Positions 26,585 to 35,846 of a DNA stretch of 64,000 bases are shown piece by piece. Made by a program: the position numbers and the translations under genes. Position 1 is the stretch's first letter. Every line of letters starts with the position of its first letter. Origin of the DNA: Acidobacteriota bacterium (GTDB taxonomy: Bacteria > Acidobacteriota > Terriglobia > Bryobacterales > Bryobacteraceae); the NCBI GenBank assembly GCA_014584705.1, contig JACTMJ010000021.1:124001-188000 (forward strand), read 5' to 3'. The notes beneath the pieces were generated by a model that was not told the DNA's origin, did not search any database, and saw only the letters and a program-made list of their open reading frames with translations.

Positions 26585-27973
26585 CTACAGGCTCTTGCGC
26601 TTGGCCTCGTACTGCTCCATTCGGGTCTTGTATTCCTTGAAGCCCTTGCGGCCCATCAGGCCATAGGTGAACTTCTTGCCGAGTTCCACGCCTTCCTGGT
26701 CAAAGGCGTCGACATCCAGCAATTCGCCCGCGAACGCCGTCTCAAACTCCAGCATCTGGAAGAGCGCACCCACATGTTCGGCATCCACCTTGTCGACGGT
26801 ATAGGTTCCGTTCGGGCGCTGGTTCTCTGTCAGCGCGGCGGCGGTGGCGCGGCATTCGGCGTCGATGAGCTTCGCGAAATTCTGCCCCGCCAGATAGTCG
26901 AAGCTCTCGAAACCCAGCTTCTCTGGCGGAATCTTCCCCACCGTGTCAAACTTGTTCACCCGGTAGATGCTGAACAGCTTGTCGTTCGGCCCCTCGATGT
27001 AGAGTTGCACCTGGCTGTGCTGGTCCGTCGCGCCGAGCGCGGCTACCGGCGTTTGCCCCACATGAACCACGTTACCCTTGCGGTCCTTCGCCTTGCCGAG
27101 CGACTCCGCCCAGAGTTGCCGGAACCAGAAGGCCATACCCCAGAGCCGGTTCGAATATGGAAATGCCACCTGAATGGTCTTCCCCTTCTTCGTCCACAGC
27201 AGCCAGTGGATGAGCGCGGATCGCAAGGGCAGGTTCACCGAGAGGTCGCCATTCCAGGCCAGATGATTGACGGCCGCCGCACCCTTCAGCAGCTTTCCGA
27301 TATCTACACCGGTAAGCGCCGCGGGCACCAGCCCAACGGGTGTTAGCACGCTGAATCGCCCGCCCACATTCTGAGGAATATAGAAGGTGGCAAACCCCTC
27401 CCGCTTGGCAAGCCCATCCAGATCGCCCTTGCCTTCGGTCGTAACCGCAATCACGCGGCTCGGAGCCTTCTTCGCGCCAATCCCCTGCTTCAGCCAGTCG
27501 TAAACCAGCAGGAAGGCCGAGGTCGTCTCGGCCGTGGATCCCGATTTCGTTACCACCAGCACGATGGTCTTCTTCGGGTTCATGCTCGCGAGCGCCGCCT
27601 CGAGGAACATCGGATCCACATTGTCGAGGATCACCAGGCGCGGATTCGAAGCATCATGTTTTGCCTGCACCGGATGCGGACCGCGCAGTGCGCAATCCAC
27701 CGCCCAGGGCCCCAGCGCGCTGCCGCCGATCCCCACCAGACAGACGCTGTCAAAGCTCCCCTTGAGCGAAGCCACGAGGGACTGGATGCCAGCCAGATCC
27801 TGGTTGAACGGCAGATGCGCGAAGCCGTACACGCCGTCGTCGCTCAACTTGTGAAAGCCTTTGAGCGCCTGCGCCGCGGCCTTCGATCCGCTGTCGAATT
27901 CCTTGCGGGACAGTCCGTCGGTGGAACCCACCATATCGGCAAAGTAATTCTTATCGTCAAATGTGATCTTCAT
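26585..27973 (-). CDS. pgi: glucose-6-phosphate isomerase
   Basis: The enzyme interconverts glucose-6-phosphate and fructose-6-phosphate. ATG 27973 gives 462 residues beginning MKITFDDKNYF; 32 extra codons upstream do not look coding. Sugar-phosphate binding appears in GIGGSALGPWAVD and in VVTKSGSTAETTS; the catalytic regions NVGGRFSVLTPVG and the C-terminal DQHSQVQLYIEGP match the family. The size is typical of the short bacterial form. The gene lies about 48 nt downstream of no other metabolic partner and is followed by the methyltransferase-family gene on the same strand. Confidence 0.94.
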   Translation of the reverse strand: MKITFDDKNYFADMVGSTDGLSRKEFDSGSKAAAQALKGFHKLSDDGVYGFAHLPFNQDLAGIQSLVASLKGSFDSVCLVGIGGSALGPWAVDCALRGPHPVQAKHDASNPRLVILDNVDPMFLEAALASMNPKKTIVLVVTKSGSTAETTSAFLLVYDWLKQGIGAKKAPSRVIAVTTEGKGDLDGLAKREGFATFYIPQNVGGRFSVLTPVGLVPAALTGVDIGKLLKGAAAVNHLAWNGDLSVNLPLRSALIHWLLWTKKGKTIQVAFPYSNRLWGMAFWFRQLWAESLGKAKDRKGNVVHVGQTPVAALGATDQHSQVQLYIEGPNDKLFSIYRVNKFDTVGKIPPEKLGFESFDYLAGQNFAKLIDAECRATAAALTENQRPNGTYTVDKVDAEHVGALFQMLEFETAFAGELLDVDAFDQEGVELGKKFTYGLMGRKGFKEYKTRMEQYEAKRKSL

Positions 27974-28179
27974 GAGCTTGATTCCGTTACAACGATGCAT
28001 TCGCGGTCGGAAGCGGAAGCGGCAATCGAAAGCCGCGCTCGCAAGCCGCGCGTTGGCACTCAAGCCCATAATATGCCATTGGCCGGGCGCATCCCACCAG
28101 GGCGTTTCGTACCCGGTAGTAGAATGGGAGCGTCCGGAAACGATGCGGCGGCGCGGGCCGTCCGAGTTTGTGAGTTGCT

Positions 28180-29268
28180 ATGCGCCTTTTCTTAACCGCC
28201 GTTCTCCTCTCCGCCCTGACTCTCATGGCACTGCCTCAGGGGACTCCGGAGAACCCGTACACCATCCGCGAGGATGTCATCAACATCGTCGTGCCTGTCA
28301 CGGTGCGCCGCCCCGATGGCATGCCCGTAGGCGGCATCCGTTCCCAGCAGTTCCGGCTATTCGACAACCGGCGGCTGCAGGATATCAAGGTGGATGCGGA
28401 CTATCTGCCGGTCTCCCTCGTTCTGGTGGTGCAAGCCAATTCGCGCGCGGAAGGAGCGGTGAAGCGCGTAAAGGAAACTCCCGCGCTGATGCAGAGCCTG
28501 ATAGTGGGCGAACAGGGCGAAGCGGCCGTGTTGGCCTTCGACCACCGCATGCAAGTGAAATGCGATTTCACCACGGACTTCAACAAGCTGAAGGCCGGCG
28601 TGGACAGCATCAAGGTGGGTAGCAATAGCGCCGCGCTCAACGACGCCGTGATGACCGCCATCAACATGCTGAAACGGCGCGACAAGAACCGCCGGCGCGT
28701 GATTCTGCTGATTGCCGAGACGCGCGACGGAGGCAGCGAGCAGAACACCCGCAACGTGGTGAGCGCCGCGGAGATGAACAACATTCAGGTGTACGCCGTC
28801 AATATCTCGCAGGTTCTGAAGCAACTCGGCTCCACCCCGCAGCCTCCGCGGCCGGATCCGATTCCGCCTGAAGCCCGCGGCCTCTATCCCGGTATGGTCA
28901 ACACGCCCACGACGGTGGCGCAGGCAAGCGGCAGCATGGGCCAGTCCGTGCAATTTGTGCCGCTGCTCGAAGAACTCTACCGGGGCGTGAAAGGCCTCTT
29001 CTGGCGGAACCCCCAGGAAGCTCTGGTCCGCGCGACAGGCGGGCGGGAGTTCTCCTTCGCCACCTTGCGCGGGTTGGAAGACGCGCTGGCGAGCCTCGGA
29101 GAAGAACTGCATTCGCAGTACATTCTCAGCTATACGCCCAGCCCGGAGACACGAGAAGAGGGCGGCTATCACACACTGCAAATCATGGTGGATGGCTATA
29201 GCCCGGATTGGGTGAAGCACCGGCCAGGGTATTTTTGGGGCGGGATGCCGGAGGCATCGGCGAAGTAG
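28180..29268 (+). CDS. secreted VWFA-related protein (Acidobacteria type)
   Basis: The 362-residue product has a signal peptide (about 1-19) and one von Willebrand A-like domain (about 70-330). It follows the pattern of the Acidobacteria VWFA-related family: an N-terminal strand pair with NIVVPVTVRRPDGMPV, then the VWA core. The metal site is degraded: instead of DxSxS the first strand reads VVQANSRAE. It is thus likely a metal-independent adhesion or scaffold domain outside the cytoplasm. It is followed by a strong terminator. Confidence 0.85.
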   Translation: MRLFLTAVLLSALTLMALPQGTPENPYTIREDVINIVVPVTVRRPDGMPVGGIRSQQFRLFDNRRLQDIKVDADYLPVSLVLVVQANSRAEGAVKRVKETPALMQSLIVGEQGEAAVLAFDHRMQVKCDFTTDFNKLKAGVDSIKVGSNSAALNDAVMTAINMLKRRDKNRRRVILLIAETRDGGSEQNTRNVVSAAEMNNIQVYAVNISQVLKQLGSTPQPPRPDPIPPEARGLYPGMVNTPTTVAQASGSMGQSVQFVPLLEELYRGVKGLFWRNPQEALVRATGGREFSFATLRGLEDALASLGEELHSQYILSYTPSPETREEGGYHTLQIMVDGYSPDWVKHRPGYFWGGMPEASAK

Positions 29269-29336
29269 GGTCAATGGTAGTATGCCGGAGGTACCGGCGA
29301 GATAACGATCTGCCAGCCTTCGAGGCGATAAAACAG

Positions 29337-29371
29337 AAAACGCCCGGCCGCTACGCCGGGCGTTTTTCATG
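29337..29371. terminator. strong bidirectional intrinsic terminator
   Basis: A 12-bp perfect stem (AAAACGCCCGGC with GCCGGGCGTTTT), a 6-nt loop and a T-run on the plus strand, mirrored by an A-run for the minus strand, lie between the VWFA gene and the convergent oxidoreductase. Confidence 0.9.
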
Positions 29372-29383
29372 TCTGAACCCGGC

Positions 29384-30541
29384 CTACGCGCCGGGCACCG
29401 TTGTCTCCGGAAGCACGTCGTACCAGGAGTATTCGCGGCCCGTGTAAATCGAATCGCGCCCCATCACGGCGCTTAGCGTGCTCTTCGCGGCCCAGATCGC
29501 CGCATTCTCGATCTTGCCGGTGCGCGCGCCGTCGACGAACGCGTCCACCGCTTCCTGGGTGATGTCGTGCGGCACCTTGGTTTCCTTCACGGGTTGGCCC
29601 GGAAGGTAGACGGCTGTGCGGGAGCGCGACGTCTGCACGGTCCCCTTCTCGCACATGAAGGTTTCGCCGATGTCATCCCACCCGTTCACATTGCGCCGGT
29701 TGAATTGCGTGGCCTGATAGCTGAAGCAGAGATCGCTGCCGTACTGGTAATTGAGCGAGGCGTTGTCGAGGATATCGCCGATCTCGCGCCGCGACATTCG
29801 CGAACCGTAGCCGTGTACCTTCGCCGGATAGAGCCCGGTAAACCAGTTCACCACGTCGATATTGTGGCAATCCTGCTCCACGATGATATCGCCGGAAAAA
29901 TCGCGATAGAAGAACCAGTTGCGGATCTTCTCCTGCTCCGGAGGATGACCCGTCTTGATCGCGGGGCCCCCGCCAATCCAGGAGGCGCGCACGGCCAGCA
30001 ACTTGCCGAGACTTCCGGAATTCACCAACCGCCACGCTTCCTGATAGGCCTTGCCGTAGCGCTGCTGAAAACCGCAGGAAATCCGTTTCGTTGGGTCCGC
30101 CTTCGAAGCGGCTTTCAGGATGCGATGGGTGTCGAATACGTTCACGCCCATCGGCTTCTCGCAGTAAATGTGCTTCCGGGCCGCGATGGCCGCCTCCAGG
30201 TGTTCCGGGTGCAGAAACGCCGGCGTGGCGATCAGCACCGCGTCCACCGGGCTGCTCAGCATGTCCTGATAAGCGCCGAATTCCTTGGCGCCCGAATACT
30301 TCTCTCGCCCGGCGGCGAGCCGGTCCGGGTAGATGTCGCAAATCGCGGTGACTTTGGCGAATTCGTTCTTGGCGAAGAGGCTGCTCACGTACATACCGCG
30401 ATTGCCGCAGCCGATCAGCCCCAGCGAAAGCGCCGAGTTGGCCTGGCTGCCAAAGGCCGTTTGTGGCTTCACGATCAAAAAGCTGGCCGCTGCCGCCCCG
30501 CTGCCCGTGACAAAGCCGCGGCGGGATGCCGAATGTCCCAT
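29384..30541 (-). CDS. Tat-exported Gfo/Idh/MocA-family oxidoreductase
   Basis: ATG 30541 gives 385 residues with a twin-arginine signal (SRRGF at 6-10, then a hydrophobic Ala-rich stretch), implying export folded with its cofactor. The NAD(P)-binding Rossmann motif is GLIGCGNRGMY; EKPMGVN matches the family's catalytic-lysine region (EKP). Such Tat-exported members are frequent in Planctomycetes and Acidobacteria and are presumed to act on sugars or inositols; the substrate is not known. A terminator lies directly after its stop. Confidence 0.9.
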   Translation of the reverse strand: MGHSASRRGFVTGSGAAAASFLIVKPQTAFGSQANSALSLGLIGCGNRGMYVSSLFAKNEFAKVTAICDIYPDRLAAGREKYSGAKEFGAYQDMLSSPVDAVLIATPAFLHPEHLEAAIAARKHIYCEKPMGVNVFDTHRILKAASKADPTKRISCGFQQRYGKAYQEAWRLVNSGSLGKLLAVRASWIGGGPAIKTGHPPEQEKIRNWFFYRDFSGDIIVEQDCHNIDVVNWFTGLYPAKVHGYGSRMSRREIGDILDNASLNYQYGSDLCFSYQATQFNRRNVNGWDDIGETFMCEKGTVQTSRSRTAVYLPGQPVKETKVPHDITQEAVDAFVDGARTGKIENAAIWAAKSTLSAVMGRDSIYTGREYSWYDVLPETTVPGA

Positions 30542-30752
30542 GGTTTCTCCTATTTGGTGAACGGATCGCCGACCAATCGGTTCAAGCGCTCCGATTATAT
30601 CAGCACGCCTCTCTCCGCATGCATCGGTCCGCACTGGCGATCGTGGCCCTCCGCGAGCACCCGTTCGCGCGCCGGCTCGGCGTCCGGTTTGGTGTAAAAT
30701 CGTGTGTTACCCTGAGAACTGCGATCACGTCCCACAGGTTGAGTTACTTCCC

Positions 30753-31277
30753 ATGCGTCAGTTTGCCAAGACTATCCTTTTGTCCGCCTGCGCTCTGATT
30801 GCGTTCGGCGGCGTTGCCCTTTCGGCCCAACAGAAAGTGGCCATTATCGACGTCCAGAAAGCCATTCTCGAAACGGCCGAGATCAAGAAGGCGCAAGCCG
30901 ATCTCGAAGCCAAGTACAAGCCGAGGCAGGACGAGTTCGACGCCGCTCAGAAGGAAATGGCCGCCATCCAGAATCAACTGGATTCCCAGGCCGCAACGCT
31001 CACACCCGCCCAGGGCGCGGAACTTCAGGGCAAGCTCCAGATGTCCCAGCGTCGCGTGCAGCGAATGCAGGAAGATCTGCAGGCGGCCATCGGGCGCGAC
31101 CGAGACGCCATCCTCAGCCAGGTCGGCCAGCGGATGCAGGCCGTGGTCACGAAGATCGCCAGCGCTAAGGATCTCGACGTGCTCATCGACGTCTCGAACG
31201 CGGTTTATTTCAAGCCCGCGCTGGACATTACCACCGAGGCGGTTACCGCATACGATAAGGCGCATCCTCCCAGCTAG
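30753..31277 (+). CDS. OmpH/Skp-family periplasmic chaperone
   Basis: ATG 30753 gives a 174-residue secreted protein: signal peptide about 1-25 (cleavage after ALSA), the strand QKVAIIDVQKAI, a long charged coiled-coil (about 45-125, the tentacle helices) and the closing strand DLDVLIDVSNAVYF. This is the Skp/OmpH fold that holds unfolded outer-membrane proteins in the periplasm. It is not next to bamA or lpxD here, unlike in Proteobacteria. A short membrane protein gene follows after 60 nt on the same strand. Confidence 0.9.
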   Translation: MRQFAKTILLSACALIAFGGVALSAQQKVAIIDVQKAILETAEIKKAQADLEAKYKPRQDEFDAAQKEMAAIQNQLDSQAATLTPAQGAELQGKLQMSQRRVQRMQEDLQAAIGRDRDAILSQVGQRMQAVVTKIASAKDLDVLIDVSNAVYFKPALDITTEAVTAYDKAHPPS

Positions 31278-31337
31278 CGCGATCGGGGGCGTTTCGAAAC
31301 AAGAAGCGCTTCCGCGGTGTCGATACGTTTAGTTGCT

Positions 31338-31799
31338 ATGGCCGGCTTTCTCAACAACTACGGAGTAGACGAAGCAAGGCGGGAGAGGCGCTGGAAGTGG
31401 ATTATCGGCACGATCCTGATCGTAGCCACTGTTTCCATCGCCGGATATTTCTTCTTCCGCACCTACTTTGAGAAGAAGACCATGGATCATTTCCTGGCTC
31501 TTCTCGCGGATCGGAATTACCCCGCCGCCTACGTTATGTTCGGCTGCACCAAGGAAAAGCCCTGCCGCGATTACGCGTATGAGAAGTTCCTGGAAGATTG
31601 GGGACCCGGCAGCCTGTGGAGCGACCCCCATTACGCCGAAATCGCCAAAGTCCGCTACTGCGGAGACACCGTCATCTTCAACATGTTCATCAAGGGCGAC
31701 GACGTGAACCTGGTGGTACAAAAGGACACTCAGGAAATCGGATTCGCCCCCTGGGCCACCTGCACCGGCACCATCGTGGAAATGGAAGTCAAAAAATAG
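31338..31799 (+). CDS. single-pass membrane protein of unknown function
   Basis: ATG 31338 gives 153 residues (a GTG 21 nt upstream is possible). A cytosolic N-terminus of about 20 residues, one transmembrane helix (about 22-41, IIGTILIVATVSIAGYFFF) and an extracytoplasmic domain of about 110 residues with four Cys (CTKEKPC, RYC, ATC) that could form disulfides. The domain recalls small cystatin/NTF2-like periplasmic domains, but no family was recognised. It probably shares a transcript with the ompH-like gene. Confidence 0.7.
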   Translation: MAGFLNNYGVDEARRERRWKWIIGTILIVATVSIAGYFFFRTYFEKKTMDHFLALLADRNYPAAYVMFGCTKEKPCRDYAYEKFLEDWGPGSLWSDPHYAEIAKVRYCGDTVIFNMFIKGDDVNLVVQKDTQEIGFAPWATCTGTIVEMEVKK

Positions 31800-31820
31800 C
31801 CCTGCTTGCCTGCCCCGTCG

Positions 31821-33017
31821 CTATCGCAGCCGCCCTTCGAAAATGCGCCCTTGCGGGTCCGATGCCAGCACGATCCACGGTTGGCCAGCGGGCAGCGGAC
31901 CCTTGAGCGACGTCGCGTTGTTGAGCTGGCCGCCGGAATCGAGGAGCACGGCCGCCTTCTGGCCGACGTCGAGGGCTCTTCGCGTCGTCCCCTGCCAAAC
32001 GATCGCATCGACGCGCGGATTCAGGCCGTCCTTGCGATAAAGCGAATACACCAGCAGCAGCCGGTCCGCTCCGCCCAGCAGGACAATGGGGCGGCTCGGT
32101 CCCCCCGCGCTCGTGAGCGGCGCGAAGGGAAGATTCGTCCATTTTCCCTTCGGATCACGGATGCGCAACACCTGTTGCGGCTTGCCCATCTCATCCACCG
32201 AATTCTTGGTGGCAATGTAAAGGGTACCGTCGCCCGCCACGGCCATACTGATGTGGTCGTCGGCCGTCCGCCCGCCGCTGTCCGCGGTCTCAATCGGCTT
32301 CCACGCTTCGGGAGCGGCGCCGTCCTCATGCTGCCGGAAGTACACGGCGTCGTGATCCTGGTCAGACCACACAACCGCCACGCTTCCCGGCAGCGCCACA
32401 ATGGCGCAAATATCATCCGCGTTCGCCTTTGCGGCGCTGACGGCGATGGGTTCTGACCAGGACGTCACCGCATCGCCAATCGAGTGGCGAACGTACATTT
32501 CCCGCTGCCAGTTATTGGCCACCCACCAACGGCCCCGGCCGTCGCGGGCGATCGTCGCCGTCTCGATACCCTCATCGGGCGCCTGCTTTGGATAGGTAAC
32601 CAGGCGAGCCGGAGAAGCCGCTAGCGCATACCGATGCGTCGCGGCATCCCAGCGCAACGAGACCACCGCGAGCCGCTCCGGCGCAACGAGTACGGCGGTG
32701 GCTGTGTCCCGGTCCGCCCAGACATCGGCCTGCCCTGGAAGCCCCTGGAGCGCGGCATCAAGATAGGTTTGACGCTGCCAACCGTCGCTGCTACGCTTCC
32801 ACACGCTACTCCCGCCTTGCACCGGAAGCCACGCCCACCAAACGCCCTGTGCAAACCACAGTTTCGATTGCGGCTTATCCTGGGTCGGCCTGTCCACATT
32901 TACCTGAAACACCGGAGCGGCCAACCCGATCGCGGCCGAGGCCTTCCGGCCGAAAGCCCCCAGCAGCAGCGGCCCCGCGCAAGCCGCCCGCCGCGAAATC
33001 AAAATCGAGTCCCTCAT
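31821..33017 (-). CDS. secreted protein of unknown function, probable beta-propeller
   Basis: ATG 33017 gives 398 residues beginning with a twin-arginine-like signal (ISRRAACAG, then a hydrophobic run). The rest is rich in beta-strand and Trp, with recurring short blades (WWVANNW, VVWSDQDHDAVYF, GDGTLYIATKN) typical of six- or seven-bladed propellers such as sialidase-like folds, but without Asp-box repeats I would call certain. An upstream ATG at 33071 would add 18 residues. Substrate and function unknown. It converges on the 31338 gene. Confidence 0.7.
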   Translation of the reverse strand: MRDSILISRRAACAGPLLLGAFGRKASAAIGLAAPVFQVNVDRPTQDKPQSKLWFAQGVWWAWLPVQGGSSVWKRSSDGWQRQTYLDAALQGLPGQADVWADRDTATAVLVAPERLAVVSLRWDAATHRYALAASPARLVTYPKQAPDEGIETATIARDGRGRWWVANNWQREMYVRHSIGDAVTSWSEPIAVSAAKANADDICAIVALPGSVAVVWSDQDHDAVYFRQHEDGAAPEAWKPIETADSGGRTADDHISMAVAGDGTLYIATKNSVDEMGKPQQVLRIRDPKGKWTNLPFAPLTSAGGPSRPIVLLGGADRLLLVYSLYRKDGLNPRVDAIVWQGTTRRALDVGQKAAVLLDSGGQLNNATSLKGPLPAGQPWIVLASDPQGRIFEGRLR

Positions 33018-33182
33018 CCGCACCTCGCCCTGATCTGTCAAAAGAGCCCTTTCAGGATACCGCTTGAGCACAAATGAGAGTGTCCAACTCGCCGTTTCGC
33101 CACGCCGGACCGGTAGCGCGCATCCTTCCGCCGGATCCGCTCCGCGGCCCGTCGATTCCTCAGCCCCGTGGCGGCCCCGCCG

Positions 33183-35288
33183 CTAGTAAGTCAGCAACCG
33201 GCGCATCTCCGCTGTCAGATCGCTCACCTGCGGCAGGATCTCGTTCTCGAGAATCGGATTGTACGCCACCCAGACGTCCTTCGCGGCCACGCGACCCACC
33301 GGCGCATCCAGACGGTGAAACAGTTCATCGGCAATCCGGGCCGCGATTTCCGCACCATAGCCCCAGCTGAGCGTGTCCTCGTGGGCCACGATAACGCGGT
33401 TCGTCTTCTCCACGGAGGTCTTGATCGCCTCCCAATCGTAGGGAGAGAGGGAGCGCAGGTCGATCACCTCGACCGAACAGCCGGGCTCTTCCCGCTCGAT
33501 CTCCGCCGCCGCCAGTTCCGCCTTGTGGACCAGTGCGCCATAAGCGATCACGGTCAGGTTCTCGCCGGGGCGCGCAACCCGCGCCTTGCCGAACGGGATC
33601 ATGAAGTCCGCGCCCGCATGCGGGTTGCGATTGTACGGCTCCCGGTAGAGCCGCTTGTGCTCGAGATAGAGCACCGGATCGTCGCAGCGAATGGCCGTGC
33701 GCAGCAACCCCGCCGCATCGCGCGCGTTCGACGGGAATACCACCCGCAGGCCCGGTATATGCGTAAACGCCACCTCGCCGCTCTGGCTGTGATAGATAGA
33801 GCCGCCGTTGAGATATCCGCCGATCGGCACGCGAATCACGATCGGGCAGGGAAAGCCGTTGTATGATCGCCAGCGCATCGTGCAGAGTTCATCCCGGATC
33901 TGCATCATCGCGGGCCATATATAGTCGAAAAACTGAATTTCGACCACCGGCTTCATCCCGCGCAGCGCCATGCCCAGCGCCCGGCCGACTATCCCCGCCT
34001 CGGCGAGGGTCGAATTGAAGCAGCGATCGTCGCCAAACTCCCGCTGCAATCCGAGCGTCACCTTGAAGACACCGCCCTTGCCCTTCACCTCGGCCAGATG
34101 CTCGCTCCGGCTGCAATCCGCCACATCCTCGCCGAACACCAGCATTTTCGGGTTGTACCGCATCTCCTCGTGCAGCGTCAGATTGATCGCGTCGAGCATC
34201 GTGCGCGGCTCGCCGTGCTCCCGTGCCGGCGTATCAAACGCGCTGGAGGTCGGGTCCACCTTGTCCGAATAGAGGAACTCCATCACGCCCGCCGGATCCG
34301 GCATCGGCTCCAGCAGCACGTCGCTCTCTATGCGGCTGATCTCGCGGTCAATCTCGCCGCGAATGCTGGCAATCTCCTCCCGGCTGTACACCCCCTTTTC
34401 CAAAAGGAACCGTTCCATCAGAGGAATGGGGTCGCGCTCCGCCTCCCGTTCCCGCTCCGTGGCGCTCTTGTAGTTGCGTTCATCGTCGGAAAGCGAATGG
34501 GAATATGGGCGCGTCACGTGCGCATGCACAAAGGCCGGGCCCCGGCCCTCCCGGCAATACTGAGCGGCCTCCTGCATCGCGAGATAGCAGGTGACGAAAT
34601 CACTGCCTTCGATCTCTGTCACCTTCAGCCCGGGGAAGCTCTTCACCAGACGCGAGATGCTGCCACCCGCCGTCTGCACCTCAACCGGCGTTGAAATGGC
34701 GAATTCATTGTCCTGGATCAGGTAAATAATCGGCAATTTGCCGAGGCAGGCGATGTTGAGCGATTCCCAGAACTCGCCCTGGCTGGTCGCGCCCTCTCCG
34801 GTGGAACAGAGCGCCACCTCGTCGCGCTCGGGGTGCAGCCGTAGCGACGCATCGGCGCATCCCACGGCATGCAGATAGTGCGACCCCGTAGGCGAAGACG
34901 AACTGACGATGTGTAGCTCCGGGCTGCTCCAGTGCGAAGGCATCTGGCGTCCACCCGAAGCCGTATCGGTCTTCGCGCCTACCCCCTGCAGCAGCATGTC
35001 GCGCGCGGTCCACCCCATGGCGAGCGAACTGGCGCGGTCCCGATAGTAGGGGAAAAACCAGTCGTAGCCGGGGCGCATCACCATCCCGGCGGCGGTTTGA
35101 ATGGCTTCGTGTCCGGCGGCGGAGACCTGAAAAAAGATCTTCTGCTGCCGCTTCATAAGGATCTCCCGGTCGTCAATGGAACGGGACGTGTACATCAGCC
35201 GGAAAGCGCGCTTCAGCTCTTCAACCGGGATGCCCTTAAGATGGGGTTCGATTTCGCGGGCCGGCTGGGATCCGGTCACACTCGCCAT
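33183..35288 (-). CDS. 2-oxo acid dehydrogenase E1, fused alpha and beta subunits
   Basis: The 701-residue product joins both E1 subunits of a branched-chain 2-oxo acid or pyruvate-type dehydrogenase. The alpha half (about 20-340) has the thiamine diphosphate motif [15 protein letters not shown]. The beta half (about 365-700) has [24 protein letters not shown] and the C-terminal transketolase fold with [11 protein letters not shown]. It decarboxylates the 2-oxo acid and loads the lipoyl arm of E2; E2 and E3 are not in the window. The substrate is most likely branched-chain 2-oxo acids, not certain. Confidence 0.9.
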   Translation of the reverse strand: MASVTGSQPAREIEPHLKGIPVEELKRAFRLMYTSRSIDDREILMKRQQKIFFQVSAAGHEAIQTAAGMVMRPGYDWFFPYYRDRASSLAMGWTARDMLLQGVGAKTDTASGGRQMPSHWSSPELHIVSSSSPTGSHYLHAVGCADASLRLHPERDEVALCSTGEGATSQGEFWESLNIACLGKLPIIYLIQDNEFAISTPVEVQTAGGSISRLVKSFPGLKVTEIEGSDFVTCYLAMQEAAQYCREGRGPAFVHAHVTRPYSHSLSDDERNYKSATEREREAERDPIPLMERFLLEKGVYSREEIASIRGEIDREISRIESDVLLEPMPDPAGVMEFLYSDKVDPTSSAFDTPAREHGEPRTMLDAINLTLHEEMRYNPKMLVFGEDVADCSRSEHLAEVKGKGGVFKVTLGLQREFGDDRCFNSTLAEAGIVGRALGMALRGMKPVVEIQFFDYIWPAMMQIRDELCTMRWRSYNGFPCPIVIRVPIGGYLNGGSIYHSQSGEVAFTHIPGLRVVFPSNARDAAGLLRTAIRCDDPVLYLEHKRLYREPYNRNPHAGADFMIPFGKARVARPGENLTVIAYGALVHKAELAAAEIEREEPGCSVEVIDLRSLSPYDWEAIKTSVEKTNRVIVAHEDTLSWGYGAEIAARIADELFHRLDAPVGRVAAKDVWVAYNPILENEILPQVSDLTAEMRRLLTY

Positions 35289-35493
35289 TCGGTCTCCTCC
35301 ACACTCAGCGTCTAGTTTAACGCCACATTTAGCTATCAGTCAAAATCATTGAACCCATAAACAACTTTTATAAGAGGCTATCGGAACACTCCTCGAAGAA
35401 ACATCAAAACCCTCCCGCGAATCCAACCTCGCGAGGCTTTGCGCATCTTTTGCGTCCGCCGCTGCTTTCAGCCAGAATACAGGTAGAATCGCC

Positions 35494-35781
35494 ATGCAGC
35501 CCAAAGTTCCGATCGACACGAAGCGCTTTGTGATCCGCGGCCGCGTGCAAGGCGTCGGCTACCGTTTCTTCGTCGAAAAACATGCCCAGCGGATCGGGTT
35601 GCGCGGTTACGCGAAGAACCTGGGCGACGGCACCGTGGAAGTAGTCGCCGTCGGCACGCCCGCCGAGCTTCAGGAACTGGAAGGATTGCTGCGACAAGGG
35701 CCGCGCCTCGCATTGGTATCGGGCGTGGAAGCGGAAGCCGCCCCGCCGGGAGAATATAGCCAATTCCGCGTTCGCGTCTGA
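35494..35781 (+). CDS. acyP: acylphosphatase
   Basis: The 95-residue protein covers a full acylphosphatase fold. Catalytic Arg and the phosphate loop are in IRGRVQGVGYRFF; the catalytic Asn is in GYAKNLGDGTVEV. It hydrolyses the acyl-phosphate bond of small metabolites such as acetyl phosphate. The gene stands alone between the minus-strand E1 gene and the sulfatase. Confidence 0.94.
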   Translation: MQPKVPIDTKRFVIRGRVQGVGYRFFVEKHAQRIGLRGYAKNLGDGTVEVVAVGTPAELQELEGLLRQGPRLALVSGVEAEAAPPGEYSQFRVRV

Positions 35782-35846
35782 CGCATCCCGCGGCTTTCCG
35801 ACGCACAACGCCCCGCCACCCCATCGAAATCACCCTTCGCGCGCCC

